Positions 10,416 through 21,192 of a stretch of 64,000 nucleotides of DNA are shown here, piece by piece; the stretch's first letter is position 1, and each line of letters starts with the position of its first letter. This DNA comes from Artemisia argyi. Taxonomy: Eukaryota > Streptophyta > Magnoliopsida > Asterales > Asteraceae. The stretch spans positions 8,475,465 to 8,539,464 of the forward strand of contig CM060692.1 in assembly GCA_030686995.1 (NCBI GenBank). The letters run 5' to 3'. The position numbers and the translations under genes were made by a program. Under the pieces are notes generated by a model that had not been told where the DNA came from, did not search any database, and saw only the letters and a list, made by a program, of their open reading frames with translations.

Positions 10416-12102
10416 GCTACTCATCTTGCTGATAATACACACATGTTCAGGTTTAACGATTCTAAAGTCCAAACAAATAATAGACTTGAAATACCAAGCA
10501 GGTCATGAAACTGTTTTGAAGGACCTAGAGTTACAACAACAAGGAAGATTAACTGCTGAGAAGCTAAAGCAGCATGTGAAAAACCACTGGATCATGGCAG
10601 TAACAGGGAGAACTCAGTTCATCACAGCTTGCTCTGCAACTACCTCTGCTTCTGGGGTAATATGTGTTGTTAGTATTGCCTTAAATGTACTTAATTCAGC
10701 TTTAGTTATTTCAGAAACAGATCGACGATCCTACAGATCAGATTATAAATGGTCAATTCCAGTAATTTTCAAAATACAGTTTATTGGTAGTCTAGTAGGA
10801 ACAATTGCACCACTTTGTAGATGTTATGCAGCCTTGAGCTTTAAGCTGTCCATAAAATGGATTTGGAATCAAATTAAGGTATTTAAAATAGAGAGCTACT
10901 GGACTCAAAAGCTGTATGATTGGAAACAGAATAGCATACCATTCTCAGTCAGTAGTCGCAAAATCATGATTGTCATCCAGAATTTCAAAGTCATATTTCT
11001 TATCATTTGTATACGACTTCAGAAGACAGTTGTGGTAGCATGTAAGATGATAGCGCTGATCCTAATTTTCTTTGTGATATGCGTTCTGTTTTGTATTCGG
11101 TGTTGGAAGTGGTTTAAAGCCAAGTTTAGTGCCTCAAGTATTGTCATGGGACAAAATCCTGAACAACAAGAGAACTTTAACGATCTTAGGCGGTATGTGT
11201 TGCAACTGCAAGATGATATGGAGCTTTCGGAGAGAGCATTAAAAAGCATTCCAAAAGCTGCGAACCGCTTGATCAAAAAGGCTGAAAAACAACAACCCAG
11301 CAATCTGGTGAAGCTTCTAAGAGAATCTAAAGGTTTTGAAGGAGTTGGAAAATATGACAGCCTTCATGTTCCACCTTTATTTGCAGAAGATTATATGGAT
11401 TGTTGGAGCTTACCCTTGGTAACCCTGACAGCCATCGCCGTTTCTCTACCTAAAATACAGAACGACATAGTTGATAGGTTGCTAAGCAGTGTGAGTGAAG
11501 GTCTTACATATGTCACACTTGTGGAAGAAAGTCTCAATGCTGCCGATAAGTATGTAAGCACTCAAAAGGCAGCTAAAGTGTTGTGGGTAGAAGTTGAAGT
11601 CTCCAATAAATGGGTAGGAAACAATCTGAAAAACCATGCTCCTGAAGTGAATACAGCAGGATTGATTCTGCAATGGTTCAAGAATACAGCTAAAAACATG
11701 GTCACTGAAGTTCAAAGTATGGATATTGGAAGCACAGATGATAATTCCATCTACCGGTCTATTTGCGCAAATTCAATGTATTGTATCACCGAGTCAATCC
11801 TTCTTTCCTACCACACCAACATTGATGAGCTTAGCCAAGAGGACTTATTCACGGAATTATCATCAATGATTGCTGATATACTGGCTGCTTGTCTCACCAA
11901 CTTACCACAAGTCATAGTTACAAAATGTCATGAAAGTGTGATTGAGAAAAGGGAGTCCAGTGTCAATGCTACAGTCCAACTCCTCGGTGAGACTACGGAA
12001 ATAATCAACACTCTTCAAGACCGTGAACTTCCAGACTTGGATCCTGCTGAGTTACCTTTCATTGGCAAATGGCGTGATTATTTTAACTATCCCTCTCCTT
12101 AA
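10416..12102 (+). pseudogene. 5'-truncated paralogue of the multi-pass membrane protein
   Basis: From 10416 the frame aligns without gaps of note to residues 194-754 of the intact protein encoded at 42909-45173. It begins inside the fifth membrane segment (LLILLIIHTCSGLTIL) and ends at the same stop (NYPSP). The first ~193 residues and the start codon are absent, replaced by the LTR end at 10415. The remaining 561 codons are open and keep three further membrane segments and the soluble C-terminal half. Identity is moderate in the middle (roughly 70% by eye) and over 90% in the last 170 residues. It could be expressed only from an LTR or cryptic start; more likely it is a recent pseudogene. 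Confidence 0.85.
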
Positions 12103-12440
12103 AGATCATAATCTGTTCTGGTAAGTTTACTAGGATTTGCTTCACTATATTGGTTTCCTTTAGTAATTGTTTTAACGCGCTTCAATAATAACTGCAGAAT
12201 CAAGCTTATGTACTTTCGAGGGCCAGATAACCCTCCGATCCAGACAAGAATGAGAAGTTCTGCTCGTTTAAGAAGCGTCCACTATAAGCATTCAGAAAGT
12301 ATGTTGAATTTGCGTTAATTTCTATTTCGTTTGTGTTATTTACAAGTTCTTTTAACCATGTATGTTCTTGTTTCTAGTTGTTGTACTCTTGTTTAGTTTA
12401 CATTCCAATGTAAATTTTGCTCTTTATGCGGTCCTGTGTT
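12103..12440 (+). other. 3' untranslated region of the truncated paralogue, with a probable intron
   Basis: The sequence matches the downstream region of the intact copy (45174-45430). A GT-AG intron is likely at 12121-12197 (GTAAGTTTAC ... AACTGCAG), matched by 45195-45269 in the intact gene, where both ends are conserved although the middle differs. The match fades at a (TA)n tract. A 3' UTR intron could make a correctly spliced transcript prone to nonsense-mediated decay; that is speculation. Confidence 0.5.
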
Positions 12441-12443
12441 TTA

Positions 12444-12446
<3 letters not shown>

Positions 12447-12514
<68 letters not shown>
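12447..12514. repeat. (TA)n microsatellite
   Basis: An uninterrupted (TA)n tract of about 68 bp, continued at 12702-12731 after an inserted MITE. The two tracts were probably one. Confidence 0.95.
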
Positions 12515-12519
<5 letters not shown>

Positions 12520-12694
12520 GATCAAATAAGAAGAAAAATTAAAATAAGAAGGATAAGAAGAAACCACAACCACACATTTCAGATGCACCTATTAAAATAG
12601 ATGCATCTCCCCTTGAAAATCTCTCCCTTATTTGAAATGTGTGGCTAGAATTTCTTCTTATTCTTCTTATTTTAGTTTTTCTTCTTACTAGATC

Positions 12695-12701
<7 letters not shown>
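12515..12701. mobile_element. Mutator-like MITE inserted in a (TA)n tract
   Basis: The ends GTTAGGATCAAATAAGAAG and the reverse of CTTCTTACTAGATCCCTACCC form long imperfect inverted repeats of about 75 bp, including the AAGAAG-rich stretch and the ACACATTTCA inner part. A larger relative sits at 16523-16917. No coding capacity. Because it lies inside (TA)n, the target duplication cannot be told from the microsatellite. Confidence 0.7.
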
Positions 12702-12734
<33 letters not shown>

Positions 12735-14807
12735 CATTTTGTATCCTTAGTTAAAGAAAAAGTTAGTAACTCGAAATTGGATATTTTTGTTTTTTCTATT
12801 TTATTTGAGTTCTCGTTATAATTATGACAACAGTGTTCAAGTTAAGTTAGTGAGAATCGAGAGTTTTGACCTGGAAGAATATACTAGTAATTAATTAGTT
12901 AATTACACTCACCGGCCTCCACCCCTTTCTCATTTTTTACCACACTTTTGTAATCTGTTCTGGAGTAAAACAATCTTCACAAAATTTGACCTGTTCAAAA
13001 GCTAACCAGATGTCCAGATATATCTTTAGCCCGAATTAGCTAATAGAAAATCTAAAGTGGCCTATACCATCAGCACCTGAACTTTCATTGATCACAATTT
13101 TATTTGAAGGTTACTTGAAGTTTCATTTGATCATTGTTATACCCTTGAAGAATTGCAGATACTCTTTGTATATTATTCGCATTATTACCACCAATTGTAA
13201 GTTTGTCTGTCTAGGGTTATTCCGAGGATTTTGAGGGACCTGTGCCAAGATTATAGACGAGGCACTTTGAAACAAAAATTTTAACTGCTTATTCAATTTT
13301 TTTCTCCTTAATCTTTATGTATCCAGCCTATTTATATAAGTGACTATGGCTGGAAAACAAACTTTGGGAGTACATGTTTGTGTTTGAAACTATATAACAT
13401 TAAAGAATTGATATTCTTTTATATAAGTGAAGCGTGGAACAAAGATTTAACGCAAATAAAACATCAGTTGTCCCACATCGATGACACTATAAACATTTTG
13501 ATGCTTCTTCACCCTTTATAATTGATGGGCCTTTTACTTGTTAAACATTTGCTCTTATTTATATATTATGGACTTTTCTAAAAATTTGAGGCCCCATAAA
13601 ATTGTTGGGCCTGTTCTGTTGGGCAGCCGCAAAGGTTGATATCCGGGCCTGCATGTCTGAAGATAAATCTGCTATTTTCATACACCATCTTCTTCCTCCT
13701 TATTTCCCCGTACGGAACTAAACTATGAACTATTGCTACCGGAAAGACTACATTGGTGATTGTTAGAAAAGTGACTTTAATTCTAAGAGGCGATCGTTAA
13801 ATCTGGTATTTAGCTTTTGGTATGTCCTAATTTGAGTGGGTTTAAAATTTGGCAATTAGTTCATTAGTTTCTTATAAATAGGGATGAATGACATTATTTT
13901 TCTTTGTATCTTTAGCATTATTATTTTGGTACATTTGAATTATAATTTTGTATTTGATACCTTTGAATTCTGTTTTGTATTTTTGTTTGTTTATTTTAAA
14001 TAAAGCTTCCCCTTCATTTGTCGATTTTATTTGTTTGTTCGTCGATTATGAGCAAGTGATATCCGAGCTAGGTTCGTTTAATAAAATTGAATCTAATGAT
14101 CAAAGGTGATGATTTCTTTTTTTGTGCTTTTGATATTTTGTTTATCGTTATCCGTAAATGGAATTTACATATTTTGATAAATTTCATTCAGTTCATCCTG
14201 TTTTGTGAAAATCAAATTTGGTTCTTCGATTATCCCTTTTTTTTAATCTTCATCATTGATATTCGTTTAATTAAATTTACATGTTTTGATAACTTTCGTT
14301 CAGTTCAGTTTCAGGTTTGCTGATGATCGATGATAACAAAGATGAATGTAATGTTGGATGACGATGATACTTAAAATTGATGAGGAACATGATCGAAGAC
14401 GATGATGGTTATGATGCAAATTGCTGCAAATGATCGATATCGAACTTGATGGTGATGTTGAAATCGATGATGATGATGCAAAAGATTGATGGCGAACATA
14501 ATGCTAATGAGTTATGATGTTGATTTTCTATTCAACGATATGATGATGCAGAAATTGACGCTGATTAACAAATTCCTTTTAGCGTATGATGATTCTTATT
14601 AAGATGACGATTGTAAGATTAGGATAACGTAGTTGAACATGCATGCCTTTTTTCATAACCAATTCTAATGCAATGTATTGTGATCATGATCAATAAACAT
14701 GTAGTTAGTGGTTTAATATACACATTTGATTCAAATACAATTTTCTAGAAAACAGATCTCATCCTGGATTTGGATGCGAAAATTTAAGATGCAAACTTCA
14801 GTACATA
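12702..14807. other. Intergenic sequence with one leader remnant
   Basis: After (TA)n to 12731 this is AT-rich DNA without a credible gene. A piece at about 13155-13193 (ACTCTTTGTATATTATTCGC and the next bases) matches the end of the leader upstream of the intact membrane-protein gene (compare 42793-42830), so another gene copy may once have followed. A stretch at 14340-14560 is rich in GATGAT. Nothing else is recognised. Confidence 0.5.
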
Positions 14808-14893
14808 GGGTGTGTTTGTTTAAAAAAAAAAAAAAAAAAATCTTACTAGCCCTCTTACTCCCTGTTACTTTTACCAGTAAGTGGTGGGCAGAC

Positions 14894-14926
<33 letters not shown>

Positions 14927-15272
14927 AGTCAGACCCAGTTAGACATATAATATCTTAATCAGTAAGAGGTGGAAGACTTTTCTTCCTGCCTCTTACTCAA
15001 TAAGAGAGAATGAAGACTCGTGTTAATATAATATATTTGATGGTTTATTAACTATGTTATATTTATGATAAAAAGTCTTATTTCATATTTACACAAGTTA
15101 CTTAAATAAATTGCAGAAACGCGCACTTAAATCATTCGGACAATTATACAAAAACAAACAACATTATTTCGTTTAGATTTAGACGTTCTATCCACCTCTT
15201 GCTAGTAAGATGTGGTAGTCAGATTCAGGCCTAAAACGTGACCTAAAACATCTAAATGGAACAAACACACCC
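14808..15272. mobile_element. MITE with GGGTGTGTTTGTT terminal repeats
   Basis: GGGTGTGTTTGTT at 14808 is mirrored by AACAAACACACCC, seen with one change, ending at 15272. Inside are related inverted stretches (TCTTACTAGCC near 14841 and CTCTTGCTAGTAAGA near 15194) and A/T homopolymers at 14822-14838 and 14895-14925. The TIR resembles PIF/Harbinger MITEs. The flanking trinucleotides (ATA, TTA) do not match perfectly, so the superfamily is uncertain. Confidence 0.5.
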
Positions 15273-15582
15273 TTACAAAAACTTGTGGTTTACAATCTCG
15301 CTTTTCGTCCTAAAACTTTAATAATTACACCACTCATCCCTGTATTTGTCGATTTGTAACAGAACGTTCCTTTGTTAGTTAAATAACTATCGTTAACTCC
15401 CCTCATTTAAGGGTATTTTTAGTTTTTCGGGTTGCTTCATCTTCAACTTAGATTTTGTTCTTGATTTTCTCGTTTCTTTAAATAAAAATAGAAAACACAT
15501 CCAAGTCACAAAATCATCAAAGACACTCTCATCCTCCATTCTAAACTTAAATAAATAAATAAATAAATAAAAGGGAACACTC
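15273..15582. repeat. Dispersed repeat, inverted copy near 18530-18620
   Basis: TCGTCCTAAAACTTTAATAA and the following ACACCACTCATCCCTG (15318-15350) reappear inverted at about 18620-18530. This is a common non-coding plant repeat with no gene. An (AAAT)n microsatellite lies at 15546-15571. Confidence 0.5.
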
Positions 15583-15837
15583 ATGCCTAAATCCAAACAC
15601 AAAAATCATTTCACAAAATTAGTTCACACTGGCACACATATCCAGTTGCACATTTGCTACACATCTCCACTTTCATCAACCAAAACACATAAACCCAAAC
15701 CATTTCATCTCCATTTCTCATCTACCGCTTCAGTTTCTAACACGATGGCCATTGTTGCAACTGCCAAAGATGTGTTAGACATTGTAAACCGTTTGAGCGG
15801 CGAAATCGCGAAAGCTCGGACTCGAGTAGTAAACTAG
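15583..15837 (+). other. Short open frame of unknown status
   Basis: An 84-codon frame from an ATG. The internal segment MAIVATAKDVLDIVNRLSGE after a Ser/Thr/His-rich N-terminus looks more protein-like than its surroundings and could be a first exon or a gene remnant. The stop falls shortly after. I do not recognise a family and see no obvious splice donor leading to a second exon. Confidence 0.15.
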
Positions 15838-15867
15838 AAAAGAAAAAAAAGATTAATATAATAAAAA

Positions 15868-16030
15868 CATAACTTTAGTCGACTCGTAACAAAAAAGTAC
15901 TAACGGTCGACTTTAGTCGACTGATACCAATGGTCGTATAAATAGACTGGTAACAAAACCGTAGCAACGGTCAACTTTAAAGACTGGTACCAACGATCAA
16001 CTTTAGCCGACCGGTAATAAAGCCGTACGA
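15868..16030. repeat. Degenerate tandem repeat, ~65 bp period
   Basis: Units of the form AACAAAACCGTAGCAACGGT followed by CAACTTTA and GACTGGTACCAA recur at about 15888 and 15953 with a partial third. A half-period of about 32 bp (ACGGTCGACTTTAGTCGACT) is also visible. Non-coding. Confidence 0.55.
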
Positions 16031-16513
16031 ATAATTGACTAACAAACAAACAATAAAACAACTATAACTTCTTCTTCTTCTATTTTTTTCAACAATAAAA
16101 CATAAACATGAATCCAACAGCAAGCGGTAGCAATCTTCTAACAGCAGCAGCAAAAGCAAAGCATTTTTTTAAATGGTTGGAGGGTGGCGACTAAGGTTTG
16201 ATGGGGTGGTTTACTTGCAACTAATTGTAAACCCCCGTAGGTGAAACCCTAGATACCCTAAACCACAAACTGGGTTTGGGCATATTTATCCTCTAATAAA
16301 ATGGTAGTGCAGGTGGTGGTCGGCAATGGAGAGTAGCAGGTGATAAGAAAAGATGAAAAAAGAACCCACATCTTATTACTGAATTTGGATATTGATTTGA
16401 ATATTTTCTGTTTAATGTTTGTGGGTCTTAGAAGATGATTGTTTTATATATTCATAATCATAATCAACTAACACTCATAATATAATCGAAAGAAAGGGTA
16501 GTTAAATTGGGAC
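16031..16513. other. Intergenic sequence
   Basis: Apart from a short (CTT)n tract at about 16070-16080 there is no recognisable element or gene. Confidence 0.4.
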
Positions 16514-16522
16514 TATGTTGAG

Positions 16523-16917
16523 GGGTAAGGATCCAGTAAGAAGAAAACTTAAAATGAGAAGAATGAGAAATAACAATAACCGTGTGTTTAAGATGCATTG
16601 ACTTGAATTAGATACATCTCTCTTCATTTAGATGCATCACAATTAGTTTCGAATGTGATTTTGAAGTGAAAACGATGCAAAGTCGTACTTGCAACAAATT
16701 TGACTCATAGAGGATGAAAAATACATAGGATTCATCTAACTTGATGAAATGCATATAATATATGTATATGCATCTAATTTTTAGCTAGAAAATATATTAC
16801 GATGCATCTAAAAAGTTAGAGATGCATATAATTCAAATGAATGCATCTTTAATGTGTAGTTGTAGTTATTTCTCATCCTTCTTATTTTAAGGATTATTCT
16901 CATTTGATCCTTAATCC
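16523..16917. mobile_element. Mutator-like MITE with 9 bp target duplication
   Basis: The termini GGGTAAGGATCCAGTAAGAA and the reverse of CTCATTTGATCCTTAATCC are imperfect inverted repeats. The same AGAAG-rich TIR occurs in the smaller copy at 12515-12701. The element is flanked by TATGTTGAG at 16514-16522 and 16918-16926, a perfect 9 bp direct repeat, the size made by Mutator-like transposases. The interior repeats GATGCATC motifs. Non-autonomous. Confidence 0.8.
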
Positions 16918-17002
16918 TATGTTGAGATTTAAAAAATAAATAAATAAATTAAAATAAAATTGGATACGTGTTCTCGATGATTGATAATAGTGGCTATATC
17001 AC

Positions 17003-18036
17003 CAAGCCCGGTTTTGAGCAGGTGCAACATGGGCAAGCGCACAGGGCCCAACTTTTTTGAGGGGCACCACTTTTTTACAAAGCCAATTGTATTTATACCC
17101 ATAAATACCTTTTATTAAGCCCAATAAAACACTTAATAATATCAGAATACGTAATTTTATGATTTTTTCACCTAACCTGGTCATCGCGTACATAGTGTAA
17201 AACTGCAAATAAGTGATATAACATGGAAAAAGAAACCGGATCATCACCCTTAAATGTTGGCTATTTAAAGGTAATGCTTCAAATTTTTTATTCTTAGTAT
17301 TAATTTTGTTTATTTCATCTTTGATGTTATGATTAAGTAATTATGTATTTGTTTGCTAGTTAGGAATTTACATAAGATTAGTGTTCTTAAAGGCGCGCCA
17401 AGGCGCCCCAAAGGCGCGTCGCCAAGGCGCGAGGCGTGGCCTCGCCGCCACGAAATGGACCTTGGCGGCTGATCTAGGCGTGACACAAAAAGGCGTGAAA
17501 CAAGGCGAGAAAAGACGCGCCTTTCGGTAAGGCTTGATGCCACTTTTTGAACCAGTTTATTTTTTATTTTTTTATTATTTTTTTATTATATTATTTTTTA
17601 TTTTTTGAACTAGTATTTGGAATTTGGGCTTTTTGATATATGTATCTGGTAATTATATAGTAAGTAGTAGTCTAAACGTCTAATATAGTACGAGTAATAT
17701 GATCTAAAATTATAAATACAAAAATTTATAAACATTTTTTTGCCGCTTTATTGACGCCTTAAGAAACGCAAAGGTTTCGCCATAGAGCATAAGGCTTGAG
17801 GCGCGGCCATACCATCACGCCACGCCTTACGCCTTTTATAACCTTGCATAAGATAGCAAAGTATTTGTATTATTCACGTATGTTTTATATCATTTTGGTT
17901 GGGATGTTAAAAGTATTCATCGTAATTAATTATGTCAAAGTTTGATCATGTTCCAAATTGCCTTATAAAGTCTCTGTGTGAGTTTTGTTTTATGAAATTA
18001 TACTTTATTCCTTCAGTTTACGTACATGGAGTATCT

Positions 18037-18087
<51 letters not shown>

Positions 18088-18270
18088 TCAGTTTAAGTAC
18101 ATGGATTATCTTTTGTAAAAAAGTAAAATAAAATAAAATGTAATCTAGTTAATAATAACAACATTTGGAGTATTGATGAGTTTTTTGGTATATATATTTA
18201 GATTTTGCTTGTTTTAGGGGCTTAGTTTTCGTGATTGCCCGAGGCACCCGAAATTCACGAGACAACCCTG
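17003..18270. mobile_element. Non-autonomous hAT-like element, host of a nested MITE
   Basis: The ends CAAGCCCGGTTTTGAGC and the reverse of CACGAGACAACCCTG are imperfect inverted repeats beginning CA. Further in, GGGCAAGCGCACAGGGCCC on the left corresponds loosely to GATTGCCCGAGGCACCCG on the right. Flanking octamers are TATATCAC (16995-17002) and CATATGAC (18271-18278), 6 of 8 matching, as expected of an older hAT duplication. A 41 bp poly(A) tract is at 18043-18083. No transposase frame. Confidence 0.6.
17379..17845. mobile_element. GC-rich hAT MITE, nested, perfect 8 bp target duplication
   Basis: 467 bp. Left end TAGTGTTCTTAAAGGCGCGC; right end ACGCCTTTTATAACCTTG, giving TIRs of form CARKGTTNTAAAAGGCG. 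CATAAGAT flanks it on both sides (17371-17378 and 17846-17853). GC-rich arms full of GGCGCG and GGCG words enclose an AT-rich core. A second copy is at 63285-63750. Confidence 0.9.
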
Positions 18271-18649
18271 CATATGACAAAGTCATTTTTATTTTAATTG
18301 TTGATTTTGATTTGTAGAGATTTCGTTGAACACTAATGATCTTGAGTGTGGTCTAATCAAATTGGTTTTGTGTTCTTGATTCTAGAAATTTTTATTTAGA
18401 AAGAAAAAAAAACGGAATTCCTAAGAAACTAAGGGTAGGAACGGTGATGACTAAAAACACAAAAATGCCTTTATGTGACTAGATTCATTTAACAAATGTA
18501 ACTTAATGATCGTTTGGTCAAAAGACCATTCTGTTACAAAATGACAATTATAGGAATGAGTGGTGTAATTAATGGAGTTTTAGGACGAAATTTGTAATTG
18601 TGTGCAAATCACAAAGACGATTTATGTAATTAACTCTATAAAAATTATG
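18271..18649. other. Intergenic sequence with an inverted copy of the 15.3 kb repeat
   Basis: 18530-18620 is the inverted partner of 15318-15400. No gene is seen. Confidence 0.4.
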
Positions 18650-19024
18650 TTAAAGTTTAAAATGTTGCCTAGAAACACAGTAGAAGATCCAAATCAAGTT
18701 TAAAATGTTGCCTAGAAACACGGTAGAAGATGCAAATCAACAAGTCAATTACTTGGATTTTTGCAGTCTACCCTTGAGATGCTTTGAATACGTGGCAATT
18801 ATCCTACATTTTTTAGTTTAAGAGGTTGTTGTACTAGAACTAATCCAAATATGAAATTGCCCTTTTTTATTTATCCACTAAAATTAATATTTAACACGAA
18901 CATACAAATTATATCAAAGATGAACCTAAACAGTTTGTGTTGTATAGAAAGTATTATTATTATTTTTTTTCAAGTAAAGCAAATAAATATACGAAACAGA
19001 TATTTTGTAAACATATATACTAAC
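18650..19024 (+). repeat. Left half of an old membrane-protein leader copy
   Basis: From about 18770 the sequence follows the leader upstream of the intact gene (42200-42480): the GAGATGCTT...ACGTGGCAA part, AGGTTGTTGTACTAGAAC, the TTTATCCACTAAAATTAATA stretch and AACAGTTTGTGTTGTATAGA. It breaks at 19024 where a retrotransposon is inserted and resumes at 26822. 18650-18735 contains a local 60 bp duplication (TTTAAAATGTTGCCTAGAAA occurs twice). Confidence 0.8.
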
Positions 19025-19878
19025 TGTTAGAGTTTGTGGATAAATATTAATATTCGTATGACTAGAAACGAACTCGAGACCACGGGATTGCACACTTTAC
19101 GTATGAAGAGTAAATGATTAATAATTATATATAAAATGTTATATTTAATTATTATATACACAAAACGTCTAACGACCGTTAGCAATTAACGGACAATTGA
19201 CTAATGACCGCTTAAATATATAAAGAAGGATTAAAGTGTCAAAGTTTGAAACCCTTGTCCTCTCTCTTTGTAACCGATTCTATGAAAGTTCTAGGAAGGG
19301 GGTTGGTTGTCGACTTTGGTAACTAAAGGAGGTGGGAGGCAATACCTTGGAGGAAAAGTTTGGTTATTATATAAACAAATCTTTGCTCCTTGTTTGTTGA
19401 TCGACTCACACACAGAAACAAAAGTAAAACATCACTGTACGAGTGGTTGCATGGTTTGCATGGTATCATGATATATCATGTATGTATTATACATGTATAT
19501 ATTATGTACGCATGATCATAAATCTATTACATGCAGTATTACTTTTTCTCCTTCTTTATTGTAACGGAATTTTGAGTGTCAAGAAAATTACTTTGTGTTT
19601 TTATTACTAGCATAACGTTTACTCGGTATTAGTACGTGTGTACAAGAACGTGGTGTAAACATACTTTTGTTTACATCTTGGATCGATTAACAAAACGGTA
19701 AGGGGTTAATCAATAGATCCCTAATTCATATAAACCCTAATTAGGGTTCATCACATGTTCAAGATTTTATTGAAGTGCTAAAAGGTACGTTCCAATTTAT
19801 GTTTTAGTTAATCTTTGTATGTGTTATTCTTGATCCTAGCTTCCGCTATATGTGTACTTTGATTGTATAATTCTAACT
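19025..19878 (+). repeat. 5' LTR, 854 bp
   Basis: Begins TGTTAGAG and ends TCTAACT; the last base is A in the 3' copy, giving TG...CA. The differences from the 3' LTR are concentrated in the first ~240 bp. A telobox palindrome AACCCTAATTAGGGTT lies at 19733-19748, close to the end. Confidence 0.92.
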
Positions 19879-19896
19879 CTGGCATCACGAGCCATG
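19879..19896 (+). other. Probable initiator tRNA-Met primer-binding site
   Basis: CTGGCATCACGAGCCATG follows the LTR directly and resembles the usual TGGTATCAGAGC primer site of Copia elements, with a T to C change and small alterations. Degenerate, so the primer assignment is moderate. Confidence 0.5.
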
Positions 19897-20004
19897 GATA
19901 ACATGTAATTGATTACTAAAACTTAATTAAAATCGGATCTTTAAGTGTTTTAGATACATGTTTTGATCTAGGGTTTTTCTTTTTAAATTTTTTTTTGAAA
20001 AATT

Positions 20005-20067
20005 CGAAACCCTAACCCTAATTTTTTTGGGGGGGGGGGGGTCGTTTTTCCATGAAACCCTAATTAG
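20005..20067 (+). promoter_or_regulatory. Telobox-like cluster in the retrotransposon leader
   Basis: AAACCCTAACCCTAA (20007-20021) and AAACCCTAATTAGGGTTTT (20055-20073) flank a G13 tract near 20029-20041. More AAACCCTA words occur at 19732, 20105 and 20580. AAACCCTA is the plant telobox, bound by Myb/telomere-repeat-binding factors and linked to Polycomb recruitment. Any role here is inference. Confidence 0.4.
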
Positions 20068-21069
20068 GGTTTTGTGGTTTTCTTGGATTATGTATAATCA
20101 CTAGAAACCCTAGGTCATTAACCGGTTAAGTGAACGTATCTTGTGACCTATGTGCTAATTGTTAGGTTTAATCCGTGACGAAACATGCATGTTAGTCATG
20201 GATCTTGTTGTTTTTTTTATTTATCACATGTTTTAGATAGATCTAAAATTGGGGAAGACTCCAATATATATTAAAATCAATTTATAAGCTATGTGGTGTG
20301 TATATTAGCTTTGGCCTACGCAATTGATTCGTCAATGTATGTGACTCTCTTTCATTAAGAGGAGAAGGCCTTAGTTGATTACATGCATGATTATACCTAG
20401 ACTTGATTTTATTAGGATCTTTTCTAATAAGGATTGCATGTGGCTAATTGTTTCACTTTATTATTATTAGTTGTTTGTTTTTCTTTGATTACTTGTTTTA
20501 TTGTTATTGTTTGACACGTTTGTAAGCAATAAAAGGGTAATTTTTCATAAAGAAAATTAATACGGACTAATAATTGTGAAACCCTAAAGTGATAAAGTAA
20601 GAATCTTGCAAGGTCTTATTGCCAATCGTGGTCCGATTCGCACGGTAATCAGCTCCCAGGCGAGACTAGCAAAATTCAAACTTTATTACTATTTTGAGAT
20701 TGAATCCATAAACTTTTGCTTGAATGATGTTTTGTGCAAGTATGCTTTTAAAATTAAGTCTTTTAAGATGATATTCATAACCGTGATTTGAAGGCTTTGA
20801 AAAGAGCCTTAGAGTCTGCCTTGGTTATCACAATCTTGAATATGTCTTAAACGAATTACTTTTAAAATCATATGTTGTAGAAAGTCATCTTAAGGTTTTG
20901 GCATAAACCTCAAGTAAAACTTTGTGTATTAATTTCACGAATCGGATATAAAAAGTTTTTATGAAAACTTATGTTATAAAGATGAATGCATGCATCTTTG
21001 TACATAATTTTTGATTGACTCATCAAAAATTTATACCCTAAAATTTAAGTTACATGCCATCTAACTATA

Positions 21070-21192
21070 AGAAACACTTGAAGTTATTATTTAGTAAACG
21101 TGAGACGCAGACTAAATTTTAATGACAAGGTAAATTTCCGAGTGTGCGTGAGACCACACATGGAGAATTTGCAGTTTCTAAGTTAGACGACT
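21070..21192 (+). repeat. Internal duplicated segment, copy 1
   Basis: GAAACACTTG through AGTTAGACGACT recurs at 22500-22621 with about 85% identity by eye, including TTTAGTAAACGTGAGACGCA and TGCGTGAGACCA. It may mark the duplication of an old coding or regulatory module in the retrotransposon. Confidence 0.75.

Noticed and set aside
17310..17543. Arg-rich 77-codon frame
   Set aside because: It is the GC-rich inverted-repeat arm of a MITE with a proven target duplication.
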